From CALNYZ01 sp942490945 (lineage in GTDB: Bacteria > Pseudomonadota > Gammaproteobacteria > UBA6429 > Thiohalophilaceae): a stretch of DNA of 64,000 nt. The position numbers and the translations under genes were made by a program. The notes under the pieces were generated by a model. It was not told the DNA's origin, ran no database searches, and was given only the letters and a program-made list of their open reading frames with translations. The stretch spans positions 558,001 through 622,000 of the forward strand of contig CALNYZ010000018.1 of assembly GCA_942490945.1 (NCBI GenBank). The letters run 5' to 3'. Below, piece after piece: positions 52,049-61,168 of this stretch (its first letter is position 1; the number at the start of each line of letters is the position of its first letter).

Positions 52049-52935
52049 CTACTTTTTAGAGGATGAGCTGGTACTGGTCTTGGTAGCGATAAAAAGTATA
52101 GCTGTGACACTTTCTTTCATGGCATCGATAAATGATTCACCCAATGCAGATAGTGCGTCCAGAGACCATTGTTTTGCTATTTCCCCTGTTGTGGCTTTCA
52201 TCTTCTCCGGGTTGTCTTTGTGTTTTTCTGCGATAGCCTGAAGTTCAGCGAGTTTTTCTTTTTCATACAATGATACTGAATCACGGTTCATCAGCGTTTT
52301 TAAGTCTGATACAGTTGAAAGACCGGGGCCATCCATTATGATTGCCGCACCATGCGAGGCGATTGGTAACCAGCCATATCCTGATTTTTGCCCGAGTTCA
52401 GAAAATAATTCTTCCGCAGCAGGACCATCACCGCGATATATTGCCGTCAGTCCCAACACAGATTTTGCAGCCAGACGCGAATTTTTATATTTTTCATCAA
52501 ATGCCTGGCCATTTTCCAGCACACTGGCTTTGGCAGCGTACTGTGCGCCTAATCCTTTCCAGCCATTACTGTGCAGCGAAACGGATAAGGCAGAGTAGGC
52601 AAGATACCGGCCAATATCATCTTCGGCGGAATCGAAGGCCAGATCAGCTTCTGCGAGTGACCATTTTTGTTGCATGCCCAACGCCAGAGCGATGGCTGCA
52701 TAGGAATGAATTATTTCTGGATGTATTTTTGATTGATCTTCTGTCTTTCGCGATTTGTTATATAACGCTACACCACAGGATTCACGGTATTTTTAGATAC
52801 GGCCTTGTAGGACATATAACTAAATGAATTTTGCATGTCCTGATATTGCGCATGTTCCGTCTTTGGAGTGAAAGAGCAGGCAGGTAAAATTGAAATTAGC
52901 ATGAAAAGAAAAAAGATACGATTGTACTTGGCCAA
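52049..52935 (-). pseudogene. Hypothetical lipoprotein gene disrupted by a frameshift
   Basis: Reading from TTG 52935 (preceded by GGGGGGAG), a lipoprotein signal ending Leu-Pro-Ala-Cys and about 40 residues follow, then the frame ends in a TAG. A second frame, without its own good start, continues from the same place for about 250 residues as an Ala-rich helical protein ending near a Ser-rich tail. Adding one base to the five-T run at 52790-52794 joins the two frames into one protein. The gene is thus either truncated or mis-read. No family is recognised. Confidence 0.65.
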
Positions 52936-53051
52936 AACACTCCCCCCATTTAATGTAAATAATATTTTTGGTATTTAATCAGTTATAAATATAGCAAAAG
53001 AGGTTGAGACAGAAAACATCTGGATTCACGAGTTTACAGGCTGTTTAAAGC

Positions 53052-53082
53052 AAAAGGCCACGCATTGCGTGGCCTTTTTTTT
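53052..53082. terminator. Bidirectional terminator, copy 2 of a repeated hairpin
   Basis: The same GGCCACGCATTGCGTGGCC hairpin (53056-53074), preceded by four A and followed by eight T. It separates adk (stop 53103, minus strand) from the frameshifted lipoprotein gene. On the minus strand it would terminate adk with a shorter T tract. Confidence 0.85.
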
Positions 53083-53102
53083 AATGATAAACCCAGAGAG
53101 TT

Positions 53103-53750
53103 TTAATTACCTAACTTCTTCTGAATGGCTGCAAGTACGTCGTCACTTGAAGTAGCAGTAACGGTCAACAGCATGCCTTCTTTTTCATAGAAGTCAGCAA
53201 GTGGTGCGGTTTTTTCATTGTAGGTTTCAAGACGGTGGCTGATGGCCGCTTCGGTTTCGTCTTCACGTTGAATAACCGGGCTGCCACATTTGTCGCATTT
53301 GCCTTCCACTTTAGGTGGATTGCTCTTGACGTTATAAATCGCCTGGCAATCAGCATTGGAACAGGTACGGCGTGTGGTCAGGCGGTCCAGAATCACGTCA
53401 CGTGGCACGTCGATGTTGACAACCATATCCAGTTTCTCACCGATTTTCGCCATCAGGGTTTTTAATTCTTCGGCTTGCGGGATGGTGCGTGGGAATCCGT
53501 CAAGCAGATAACCTTTTTTGCAATCATCTTCCTGTAGACGTTGTTCCATGATGCCCATGATCAATGAATCCGGAACCAGGTCGCCGCGACTCATGTAGCC
53601 CTGGGCTTCTTTGCCCAGCTCGGTGCCGGCAGCGACTGCGCCGCGCAGGATATCACCTGTTGAAATTTGTACTGAACCGTCGAGTGCGGTGAGTTGTTTG
53701 GCCACGGTGCCTTTGCCTGCGCCCGGAGCGCCTAATAAAATCAGTTTCAT
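53103..53750 (-). CDS. adk: Adenylate kinase
   Basis: A 215-residue enzyme that equilibrates ATP, ADP and AMP. ATG 53750, with AAGGAAA upstream, puts the P-loop GAPGAGKGT at residues 7-15; a longer reading frame has no support. It is the long form with a lid carrying CSNADC and CDKC, so the lid is zinc-bound, whereas E. coli Adk has no zinc-binding cysteines there. The reading LLDGFPRTIPQAEEL is also conserved. Confidence 0.96.
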   Translation of the reverse strand: MKLILLGAPGAGKGTVAKQLTALDGSVQISTGDILRGAVAAGTELGKEAQGYMSRGDLVPDSLIMGIMEQRLQEDDCKKGYLLDGFPRTIPQAEELKTLMAKIGEKLDMVVNIDVPRDVILDRLTTRRTCSNADCQAIYNVKSNPPKVEGKCDKCGSPVIQREDETEAAISHRLETYNEKTAPLADFYEKEGMLLTVTATSSDDVLAAIQKKLGN

Positions 53751-53887
53751 AATCAATTTTCCTTCAGAAAGCCCAAATTTTTCGCAGGCGCAAACATAAA
53801 GCATCCCCTGCCAAGGTACAAGAGGCATTGCCCGGATTTGGTCGGTTTATGCCCATATTGTATCCGGAATAGCGTAATTTGGCCGGA

Positions 53888-54505
53888 TTAGCGTTTCTGG
53901 AATCGATACAGGGCGATTTCGCCCAGCAGGTTGGGTAAAAACTTGTTGACGAGCCGGGCGCGGTGTTCGCGATCGACAATGCTGCGCTCAACGATCTGCA
54001 AGCCCTGGTCGCGACAAAAATCTTCGAAATCGTTGATGGTACAGAGGTGAATATTCGGCGTGTTGTACCAGGTATTGGGTAATGTTCGTGTGACAGGCAT
54101 GTTACCCGTAAACAGCTGGATGCGGTTACGCCAGTGGCCAAAATTGGGAAAGGTCACAATCACCTGTTTTGCGACGCGCAGCATTTCCATGATGACCTTG
54201 TCTGGACTGTACAAAGCCTGAATCGCCTGTGACATCACCACGTAATCGAACGAGTCATCATCGAATCCCGTCAAGCCCTGGTCGATGTCACCCTGGATCA
54301 CGTTGACGTTATTTTTAATGGCCGCGACGATGTTGTGCTGATCAATCTCGACGCCATATCCGGTGACATTTTGTTGCGACTGCAGATAGGCCAGCAGTTC
54401 ACCATCACCACAACCGAGATCGAGTACCCGGCTGCCGGGTTTTATCCACTCGGCAATAATGTGTAATTCAGTGCGTAATTCGAGTAGTGCCGCATTCATT
54501 TGCAT
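53888..54505 (-). CDS. metW: MetW methionine biosynthesis protein
   Basis: A 205-residue methyltransferase-fold protein with the SAM motif VLDLGCGDGELL and the typical GVEIDQHNI and PNFGHWRNRIQLF regions. MetW pairs with MetX and is required for its activity in several proteobacteria. Its start overlaps the metX stop by 10 bases, so translation is coupled. Confidence 0.95.
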   Translation of the reverse strand: MQMNAALLELRTELHIIAEWIKPGSRVLDLGCGDGELLAYLQSQQNVTGYGVEIDQHNIVAAIKNNVNVIQGDIDQGLTGFDDDSFDYVVMSQAIQALYSPDKVIMEMLRVAKQVIVTFPNFGHWRNRIQLFTGNMPVTRTLPNTWYNTPNIHLCTINDFEDFCRDQGLQIVERSIVDREHRARLVNKFLPNLLGEIALYRFQKR

Positions 54506-55641
54506 GACTCCTTCACGTGTGTCATGTAGGCGTATAACACATCCATGTAATCCGGAATCGGCATTAAAAATGCGTCGTGACCGTGTTCTGCTGTGATCTC
54601 TGAGTAGGTGACATCCTTGTCTGCATCCAGCAAGGCCTTGACGATTTCGCGTGAACGTTCCGGTGCAAAGCGCCAGTCGGAAGTAAAGGACACAACCAGA
54701 AAGCGCGCCAGTGTTTTTTGCATCGCCCTGGCGAGGCTGTCATCGTATTCCTTGGCAGGGTCGAAGTAGTCCAGTGCCTTGGTCATCAGCAGGTAGGTGT
54801 TGGCGTCAAATTTATCGACAAAGGCTTGACCCTGGTAACGCAGGTAACTTTCGACCTGAAACTCGACATCAAAATTAAAATTCATTTTACCTTCACGCAA
54901 CTCCCGACCGAACTTGGCGCGCATGGATTCATCTGACAGGTAGGTTATATGCCCCAGCATGCGTGCCAGCATCAGGCCGCGGCGAGGGATGGTGTTATGT
55001 TCATAAAAATGGCCGTCATGGAATTCCGGATCGGACCGGATTGCCTGACGTGCAACTTCATTAAAGCCGATATTTTGTGCAGATAATTTTGGTGCAGCGG
55101 CGATGACGATCGCGTGGCGCAAGCGATCGGCGTATTCAATGGCCCATTGTAAAACCTGCATCCCACCGAGGCTGCCGCCCATGATGGCGGCAAACTGCTG
55201 AATGCCAAGTGTGTCGGCCAGACGGGTCTGACTGTGTACCCAGTCTTTCACGGTCACGACCGGGAAATCACTGCCAAAGGGTTTGCCGGTCGCCGGGTTG
55301 GTACTCATGGGGCCGGTTGATCCTTTACAGCCACCGAGGTTATTGAGGCTGACAACATAAAAGTGATTCGTATCGATAGGCTTGCCGGGGCCGATACAAC
55401 TTTCCCACCAGCCGGGTTTTTTATCTTCCATGCTGTGATAGCCCGCGACATGGTGATCGCCGCTCAGGGCATGACAAATCAAAATCGCATTGGATTTTTT
55501 GGCGTTCAATGTGCCATAGGTTTCGTAAATTATTTCGTAGTCAGGCAGGGTGATGCCGCAATCCAGGGTCAGTGGATCGGTGAATTTCATCACTTGTGGC
55601 GTGACTATACCAACGGAATCAGCGGGAATTTTCTCAGGCAT
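54496..55641 (-). CDS. metX: MetX homoserine O-acyltransferase
   Basis: A 381-residue alpha/beta-hydrolase enzyme that acylates homoserine in methionine synthesis. It has the nucleophile elbow GGSLGGMQ and the NNLGGCKGSTGPMS motif. Many proteobacterial MetX proteins use succinyl-CoA, so the acyl group is not certain from the sequence alone. It precedes metW in a two-gene operon. Confidence 0.95.
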   Translation of the reverse strand: MPEKIPADSVGIVTPQVMKFTDPLTLDCGITLPDYEIIYETYGTLNAKKSNAILICHALSGDHHVAGYHSMEDKKPGWWESCIGPGKPIDTNHFYVVSLNNLGGCKGSTGPMSTNPATGKPFGSDFPVVTVKDWVHSQTRLADTLGIQQFAAIMGGSLGGMQVLQWAIEYADRLRHAIVIAAAPKLSAQNIGFNEVARQAIRSDPEFHDGHFYEHNTIPRRGLMLARMLGHITYLSDESMRAKFGRELREGKMNFNFDVEFQVESYLRYQGQAFVDKFDANTYLLMTKALDYFDPAKEYDDSLARAMQKTLARFLVVSFTSDWRFAPERSREIVKALLDADKDVTYSEITAEHGHDAFLMPIPDYMDVLYAYMTHVKESCK

Positions 55642-55716
55642 GTCGTTTCTTGCGGCTACTCACTTTATAAAGGTTACAACTGTATGCAGTGTAATGATGC
55701 ACGACAGGGCATGCAA

Positions 55717-55748
55717 TAAAAACCGCCGATGTCAGTCTTCTTATCGGC
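55717..55748 (-). terminator. Rho-independent terminator of the dynamin-like gene
   Basis: On the minus strand GCCGAT pairs with ATCGGC (plus-strand 55725-55730 and 55743-55748) around a 12-base loop, followed by GG and a T tract (55723-55717). It lies about 90 bases past the dynamin-like stop and upstream of metX. Confidence 0.6.
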
Positions 55749-55838
55749 ATACAGGTACGGCATATAGCATTCGTTTCCGTGAGGGTACTGGATGGGTACT
55801 ACTGGCAGTGGTGGTGTTACAGGGTGTGCAGTAAAGGG

Positions 55839-57800
55839 TCAGGCTACCTGTGCATCGGATTTTTTATCGTCAATGAAGGAATCCAGTGGCTTGTTCAGTG
55901 TTTCCATTAAATTGCCGATGTCTTCCAGCTGCGCTTTGAGTAACTGTGAAGTTTTTTCCAGTTCCTTGATGCGAGTTTGCAAGGTATCCCGCGATTCATT
56001 GATTTTACGTAGACTTTCCAGCCGTTTTTCCATCTGATCCTTGTGTTCCTTAATACGTGACATCAAGGGTAACAGGGCAGACTTGCCCCAGGACGCGGCT
56101 TCCTGGTGTGCCTGATAAATGGTATTGCGTGCGTGGCTCACCATGGAGATAAAGAACTTTTTAACCACAAAGGCCTGCTCGGTCATGGTCATCATGGTAC
56201 TGGAGCGATAAGCCTCTGCTTCATGGAACAGACGCTCATTTTCACGCTTGTATTTGGTCAGGGAGAACATTTTCGGTTTAATGTCGCCAATATTATGTTC
56301 TTCATTAAAACGACGATAAATAGTGAGCACGAGGCGGTTCACCTGGTCGACCTGGCTGCCTGCGCGTGACATGGTGTCGTTGATGTCGACAAAGAAATCT
56401 TTCATGGATTTTTTCAGTCCACCGGTCGTCCAGGTGCCGGTCATGCTTTTGCGTGTTTCCTGCATCATCTTGTCCAGCGAGGTGATACTGAGAATATTCA
56501 ACAATTGTGAGTGCTGATCGGTAAAGCCTTTTTTATTGGCCTGAAAACTTTCTACTGATTTATAGTAAATGGCCTGTTCCTGACGGGTTTTCTTCATGAG
56601 GTGGCCAATGACGTCTTCATTTTTGCCGCTCAGATTTTGTAATTCCTTGAGCTGGTTGTGTGCTTCGGCGAGTCTCGAGGCGATCATATCGCGTGATTCT
56701 TTCGCCATGCCGCCGATTTCGCCGACAATGTTTTCACGAACGATTTCCTGTTTCGCAGGCAAAATATCTTTTGCCAGAATATTTTCCAGTGACAGGATGT
56801 TACTGCGCGCCAGCAATTCCTTGTCATGGCGAATTTTGGACAACAAGCCTTTTTGTGCTGATACCGGAAAAACATTGGTACTGTCAATATTCAGCATTTT
56901 TGCCGTGGTCGTGCACTGGGTATTTATGCTTTTGTTGATGCTGGCTTCGTCTTTCAGGTCATCCCACAAGGTATCGATTTTGTTGAGCACGACGATGCGA
57001 CCATGGCGTGCATCACCGCCCAACGGTCTGACGCAACTCTCCCACATTTCCAGGTCCGATTTGGTCACGCCGGTATCCGCTGCCAGTATGAATACCACCG
57101 CCTGGGCATTGGGTAGCATGTTCATGGTGAGCTCGGGTTCGGCACCGAGCGCGTTAAGACCTGGCGTATCCAGAATGGTCAGGCCTTCTTTTAATAAGGG
57201 ATGTGGAAAACTGATCATGGCGTGACGCCACATGGGTATTTCAACCTTGCCGTCCGGACCGACATTACTCGTCTGTTCAGGGCTATGTAGCCCGAGCTTA
57301 ATCGCCTGTTCAGGGGAGACTTTCTTGGTTTTGATGATTTCTTTAAACGACTCCGCCATTTCTTCTGCGGAACTGGTATTGAGTTCGATGTTGGTCCAGT
57401 TGACCGGGTCTTTTTTCAGGTCATGGATGCTGGCGTCATCAAGACGGGTTTCGATAGGTAACAGACGGATAAAGTCCTGCTCTGTCTTGCCGTCATAAAA
57501 GAGTTCGGTTGGACACATGGTGGTACGTCCGGCTTCCGAAGGTAGCAGGCGGCGGTCGTATTCGGAAAAGAAAATAGCATTGATCAGCTCGGTTTTACCC
57601 CGGGCAAACTCTGCGACAAAGGCAATGGTGAGTGTGTCAGATTTGAGCGCCTGAATGAGTTCATAAATGCGCAACTCCGCCTCGGGGGTGCTCATTTTGT
57701 TACTTTCAAGCCAGGCTTGATAGCGTTCAATCGCGCTTGTCAGGTCCGCTTTCCAACGGCCGTAGGCCTGCATCTGGTCTGTAAATCGATCTGTCGCCAT
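55839..57800 (-). CDS. Dynamin-like GTPase
   Basis: A 653-residue protein with an N-terminal GTPase domain and a long helical stalk. The P-loop is AEFARGKT (63-70), with Ala at the first Gly position of GxxxxGK[ST]; G3 is DTPG, G4 is NKID. The C-terminal 70 residues form a coiled coil (ESLRKINESRDTLQTRIKEL). Bacterial dynamins act in membrane remodelling and repair. It stands alone with its own terminator, and I see no partner dynamin next to it. Confidence 0.88.
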   Translation of the reverse strand: MATDRFTDQMQAYGRWKADLTSAIERYQAWLESNKMSTPEAELRIYELIQALKSDTLTIAFVAEFARGKTELINAIFFSEYDRRLLPSEAGRTTMCPTELFYDGKTEQDFIRLLPIETRLDDASIHDLKKDPVNWTNIELNTSSAEEMAESFKEIIKTKKVSPEQAIKLGLHSPEQTSNVGPDGKVEIPMWRHAMISFPHPLLKEGLTILDTPGLNALGAEPELTMNMLPNAQAVVFILAADTGVTKSDLEMWESCVRPLGGDARHGRIVVLNKIDTLWDDLKDEASINKSINTQCTTTAKMLNIDSTNVFPVSAQKGLLSKIRHDKELLARSNILSLENILAKDILPAKQEIVRENIVGEIGGMAKESRDMIASRLAEAHNQLKELQNLSGKNEDVIGHLMKKTRQEQAIYYKSVESFQANKKGFTDQHSQLLNILSITSLDKMMQETRKSMTGTWTTGGLKKSMKDFFVDINDTMSRAGSQVDQVNRLVLTIYRRFNEEHNIGDIKPKMFSLTKYKRENERLFHEAEAYRSSTMMTMTEQAFVVKKFFISMVSHARNTIYQAHQEAASWGKSALLPLMSRIKEHKDQMEKRLESLRKINESRDTLQTRIKELEKTSQLLKAQLEDIGNLMETLNKPLDSFIDDKKSDAQVA

Positions 57801-57974
57801 AATTTTGTGACTACTTTTATGTTAACTGTTTAATAAATATAGCTTTTATTATCAGTAGAATACAAGTGATAATTGAAAAACTACATTAAATTCAGACACT
57901 TTACCTGTTTTTGCCGTGGCTACCCTGTTAAATCGGCGTGTCAGTGCCTTAAGTTTAGGAAAATTCAGCATTAT

Positions 57975-58268
57975 TTATACATGCAGGCGATGAAAAATTT
58001 CCGGGTTTATGTCCTTAGCCTGCTCGATGCAGACGGTTTTTCGTGTATTTTGTTCGCCAGATACTATCTGGATTTGATTTTTGGGTAATTTACACAGGTT
58101 CGCAATGAAGTTGCACAGGTAGATATTGGCCTTTCCGTCCACCGGCACGGCCTTAATGCGAATTTTAAGTCGCTGGTCGTGTACGCCCATAATCTCATCA
58201 CGGCGTGCTCGGGTCTGCACCTTCACATCAAGTAGCAAATTTGAGCCTTGCCAGCGATAAAAGCACAT
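57975..58268 (-). CDS. DUF167 (YggU) family protein
   Basis: A 97-residue protein with the UPF0235/DUF167 motif VDGKANIYLCNFIANL and the C-terminal SGEQNTRKTVCI. Its function is unknown, but it commonly lies after yggT and proC. It starts 24 bases past yggT, consistent with the same operon. Confidence 0.9.
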   Translation of the reverse strand: MCFYRWQGSNLLLDVKVQTRARRDEIMGVHDQRLKIRIKAVPVDGKANIYLCNFIANLCKLPKNQIQIVSGEQNTRKTVCIEQAKDINPEIFHRLHV

Positions 58269-58292
58269 GCCGTGTGGCCGATCAGATATTGG

Positions 58293-58886
58293 TTACATGA
58301 GCGTTGTGGTGGAAACCATTTGTCCGGCCAGGAAAGTAAGGTGTTCTACCAGCATGACGGCAAGAAATAACACAATCAATGCGAAAAACGCGCTCAAATC
58401 CAGCCCTGACATGGGCGGGATATAGCGGCGGAACCTGGCCAGCAGTGGCTCAACGATTTCCTGTATCACACTTAATACCGGTGAGTGGGCGTGCGGTGCG
58501 ATCCAGCTCAATATCGCCAGGATGAAAATGCCTACGATATAAATGTATAAAAACAGCACAAACAGCTTGCCGATGGATATCACCAGTACACCAAGTAAAT
58601 TGGGGAATTGACCGGTACTGATAAGAAATATCAACACCAGTTCGGTCATTTGTAACAGTATCATCAGGACTATCGCGGCAAAGTCGAGGCCGCCATAACC
58701 CGGAATAATCTTGCGTAAGGGTAACAGTAACGGGTTGCTGATTTTGACTACCGCCTGGGCTAGCGGATTATAAAAGCTGGTACGTTGCCACTGCATGATA
58801 AAACGCAGCATCACCAGCAATATAAACGCGCCGAATAATACCGATATTAAAAACGTACCCGCATTACCTAAAAATCCACCGTTCAT
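58293..58886 (-). CDS. YggT family membrane protein
   Basis: A 197-residue membrane protein with two YggT repeats (about 8-95 and 100-185), each with two helices and the motif NPLLLPLRKIIPGYGGLD or EPLLARFRRYIPPMSGLD. Family members have been linked to osmotic adaptation or to cell division, but the function is not settled. It lies between proC and the DUF167 gene. Confidence 0.9.
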   Translation of the reverse strand: MNGGFLGNAGTFLISVLFGAFILLVMLRFIMQWQRTSFYNPLAQAVVKISNPLLLPLRKIIPGYGGLDFAAIVLMILLQMTELVLIFLISTGQFPNLLGVLVISIGKLFVLFLYIYIVGIFILAILSWIAPHAHSPVLSVIQEIVEPLLARFRRYIPPMSGLDLSAFFALIVLFLAVMLVEHLTFLAGQMVSTTTLM

Positions 58887-58915
58887 TTGAAACTCCTGTT
58901 GCTGTGTTGGGCCGG

Positions 58916-59731
58916 TCAGTTATCCAGCTCGTTAGCCAAGGCCTGAGATCTATCATAGGCAGCACGCATTGCCTTGCCAATTATCTGTCGCAAGTTATCA
59001 CGATCGAAACTTTGTATGGCCTGTTCGGTCGTGCCACCCGGCGAGGTGACATTTTTTCGTAATGTGCCCGGGTTATCTTTCGATTGCGCTGCCAGCACGG
59101 CAGCGCCCAGCGCTGTCTGTATCGTCAGCAATCTTGCTGCATCCGCGGCTAACCCCATTTCAATGGCGGCTTCCTGCATGGCTTCCATGACATAAAAATA
59201 ATATGCCGGGCCACTACCCGAGAGTGCAGTCACCGTATCCAGCAAGTCTTCCTGTTCCACCCAGATAGCGACACCTACGGCGAGCATGAGCGTTTCGGCA
59301 AGATTCTTTTGCTCACTGGTCACGTGTGAGTTGGCGTACATACCCGTTGCACCCTGTTGTACAAGAGCAGGCGTGTTTGGCATGGTGCGAATGAGTGCGG
59401 TTTTTTCGTTGCCAATCCATTTTTCGAGGCTGCGGCAACGCAGGCCGGCCGCGATCGAGATAACCAGCTGTTTGTCAGTGAAGGCCAGTGGTTCAAGTAC
59501 TGATTTCATTAATTGCGGTTTTACTGCGAGCACGATGGTATCGCAGCTATCGAGCAAGGCTTGATTTGAATCGCTCACTGTAATATGGAAAGTGTCGGCT
59601 AACTCGGCAAGTTTCTCCTTGCCGGGGTCATGGACCAAAATGTTGGCTGCGCTAAAGTCCTGGCTTACCATGCCTCCGATCAGGCTATGTGCCATGTTGC
59701 CGCCACCGATAAAGCCGATTTTCGTTTTCAT
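58916..59731 (-). CDS. proC: Pyrroline-5-carboxylate reductase
   Basis: A 271-residue enzyme that makes proline from pyrroline-5-carboxylate using NAD(P)H. The start has the GFIGGGNMAHSLIGG dinucleotide-binding motif; AVKPQ, TMPNTPALVQQG and ALSGSGPAYYF are also characteristic. It heads the proC, yggT, DUF167 run on the minus strand. Confidence 0.96.
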   Translation of the reverse strand: MKTKIGFIGGGNMAHSLIGGMVSQDFSAANILVHDPGKEKLAELADTFHITVSDSNQALLDSCDTIVLAVKPQLMKSVLEPLAFTDKQLVISIAAGLRCRSLEKWIGNEKTALIRTMPNTPALVQQGATGMYANSHVTSEQKNLAETLMLAVGVAIWVEQEDLLDTVTALSGSGPAYYFYVMEAMQEAAIEMGLAADAARLLTIQTALGAAVLAAQSKDNPGTLRKNVTSPGGTTEQAIQSFDRDNLRQIIGKAMRAAYDRSQALANELDN

Positions 59732-59883
59732 GTGCGTACACTACTGGAATTCGCCCGTTGGAGACAAGTCAAAATAGCCCGGGTGAAACAATATTGAGGT
59801 AAATAGAATATCTCATAATGGTCCGCAACAGATGTTTTTAATGATAAACAGATCTCAATCGTGAATAGTGGTGTTTCAAGAAT

Positions 59884-60390
59884 TTAAAAACGTAAAGCAA
59901 GTCGCCATACATGGGTAGTTTTTTTATATCTGTACATAATCAGGAGCGAAGGCAGAAACCGCTTTTGCAAGGTGGTACAAATCGCAACCGGTTTGTTTCG
60001 CACTTCGAATTTGATACGCAGCCATTCCAGCTTGTTAAGCTTGTAATGATGATTGCGCAGGTAACGACAAAATTGGTACGCATCCAGCGTATGACGATTA
60101 TAGTGCGCTGGCCAGTGCTGGTATGCGTAATGCCGGAATAGGGTTTTGGCATCATCGCCCAGTCCCGTAAATGTAATTGGTATAAATCTGGCTACCTCAC
60201 GCATTCTTTTAATGACCAGAGTCTGACTTTGTCGCTCGATTTCATGGGTGGGGATCTGCAGCAATATATTCTGGTCATTTTCAGATAGCTCAAATGCCTG
60301 CAAGTATTTTTCACGGTTCAGGTTAAACGCGTTCAGTTCGGGCGGACTGGAAAGCAGTCGTGCCAGTATCGACGTGAAGTCAGTGTACAT
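59884..60390 (-). CDS. Partner protein encoded after the MNIO enzyme
   Basis: A 168-residue protein from ATG 60390; the start has GGAG 9 bases upstream and overlaps the MNIO gene by 11 bases. It is predicted soluble and helical, with Leu-rich N-terminus LARLLSSPPELNAF, then KRMREVARFIPITF and FRHYAYQHWP. This order resembles, from memory, the helical partner domain found with some DUF692 proteins (SCO6045-like), and not the DUF2063 partner. It probably binds the precursor and delivers it to the MNIO enzyme. Confidence 0.55.
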   Translation of the reverse strand: MYTDFTSILARLLSSPPELNAFNLNREKYLQAFELSENDQNILLQIPTHEIERQSQTLVIKRMREVARFIPITFTGLGDDAKTLFRHYAYQHWPAHYNRHTLDAYQFCRYLRNHHYKLNKLEWLRIKFEVRNKPVAICTTLQKRFLPSLLIMYRYKKTTHVWRLALRF

Positions 60391-61168
60391 TGCACATTGC
60401 TCCAATCATGCGCAGTTCGGCTTCAAGCTCATTAATCGGTGGAAAGTCCTGGTCCCGTTCGATGATGATTGATTCAATGCCGGGAAATTCCAGCACCGTC
60501 TCCAGCAATGAGAGTATGGGCGTCTGGATCGCTGCGCTGTGTGTGTCGTGATAAATGTCCTGTTTTTTTGTGTAGCCAACGATATGTAATTGTCTGACGT
60601 ATTCAGACTGAATTTCACTCAGCCAGTCTGTCGCCAGATAGTGATGATTTTTACTGTTAACGTACAGGTTGGTAATATCAAGTAATAAACCAGAGCCGGT
60701 TGCTTCACATAATCGGTTAATAAAATCTGTTTCGGCTATTTCACTTTTTATCTGGATATGGGTTGCAATATTTTCCAGCAATACAGGTTTATTGCAGGCC
60801 TGTTTGAGTTCAAGCACATGATCAATCATGCAATGTAGTGTACTCCTGGTGAGTGGAACAGGATTCAGATGACCGAGATCAACTGCATGGCTGCGGGTAA
60901 AGGCAATATGTTCGCTCACCCATTCCGGGTCGGCTATGTTACAAACGTCGACAAAACGTTGCAGATGCGAGCTATCCAGCTTGCCGGGTGTGCCCAGCGA
61001 CAGGCCGAGCCCATGTAAAAAAAGTGGATACATTTTTTTGAGTTCAACCAGTCGTTCTGGATGATCGAAAAAATGTTCTGCCGTCACTTCGAGGCAGTCA
61101 ATCTCATCCGGACGGGAGTGTATCCAGCCGGCCAATTCATTGCGATAACCAACGCCTAGCCGCCGCAT
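60380..61168 (-). CDS. DUF692 family MNIO (multinuclear non-heme iron oxidative) enzyme
   Basis: A 262-residue TIM-barrel enzyme. ATG 61168 is chosen because GGAGG sits 9 bases upstream; a TTG seven codons earlier is also open. DUF692 landmarks are H52-GLGLSLG, E86-H87 (VSEHIAF), E132-N133 (LLENIATHI), D164-ITN167-LYVN171, H195 (QLHIVGY), D208-TH210 and E237-RD, which together form the iron ligands and the catalytic pocket. Known members (MbnB, TglH, ChrH) oxidise cysteines in peptides made with ribosomes, usually with a partner protein. It overlaps the genes on both sides. Confidence 0.88.
   Translation of the reverse strand: MRRLGVGYRNELAGWIHSRPDEIDCLEVTAEHFFDHPERLVELKKMYPLFLHGLGLSLGTPGKLDSSHLQRFVDVCNIADPEWVSEHIAFTRSHAVDLGHLNPVPLTRSTLHCMIDHVLELKQACNKPVLLENIATHIQIKSEIAETDFINRLCEATGSGLLLDITNLYVNSKNHHYLATDWLSEIQSEYVRQLHIVGYTKKQDIYHDTHSAAIQTPILSLLETVLEFPGIESIIIERDQDFPPINELEAELRMIGAMCNVH

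Noticed and set aside
52049..52681. Taking this 210-codon frame as an intact gene from the TTG at 52681
   Set aside because: The frame continues upstream without a start signal and joins a lipoprotein signal in another frame after one base, so it is the 3' part of a frameshifted gene.
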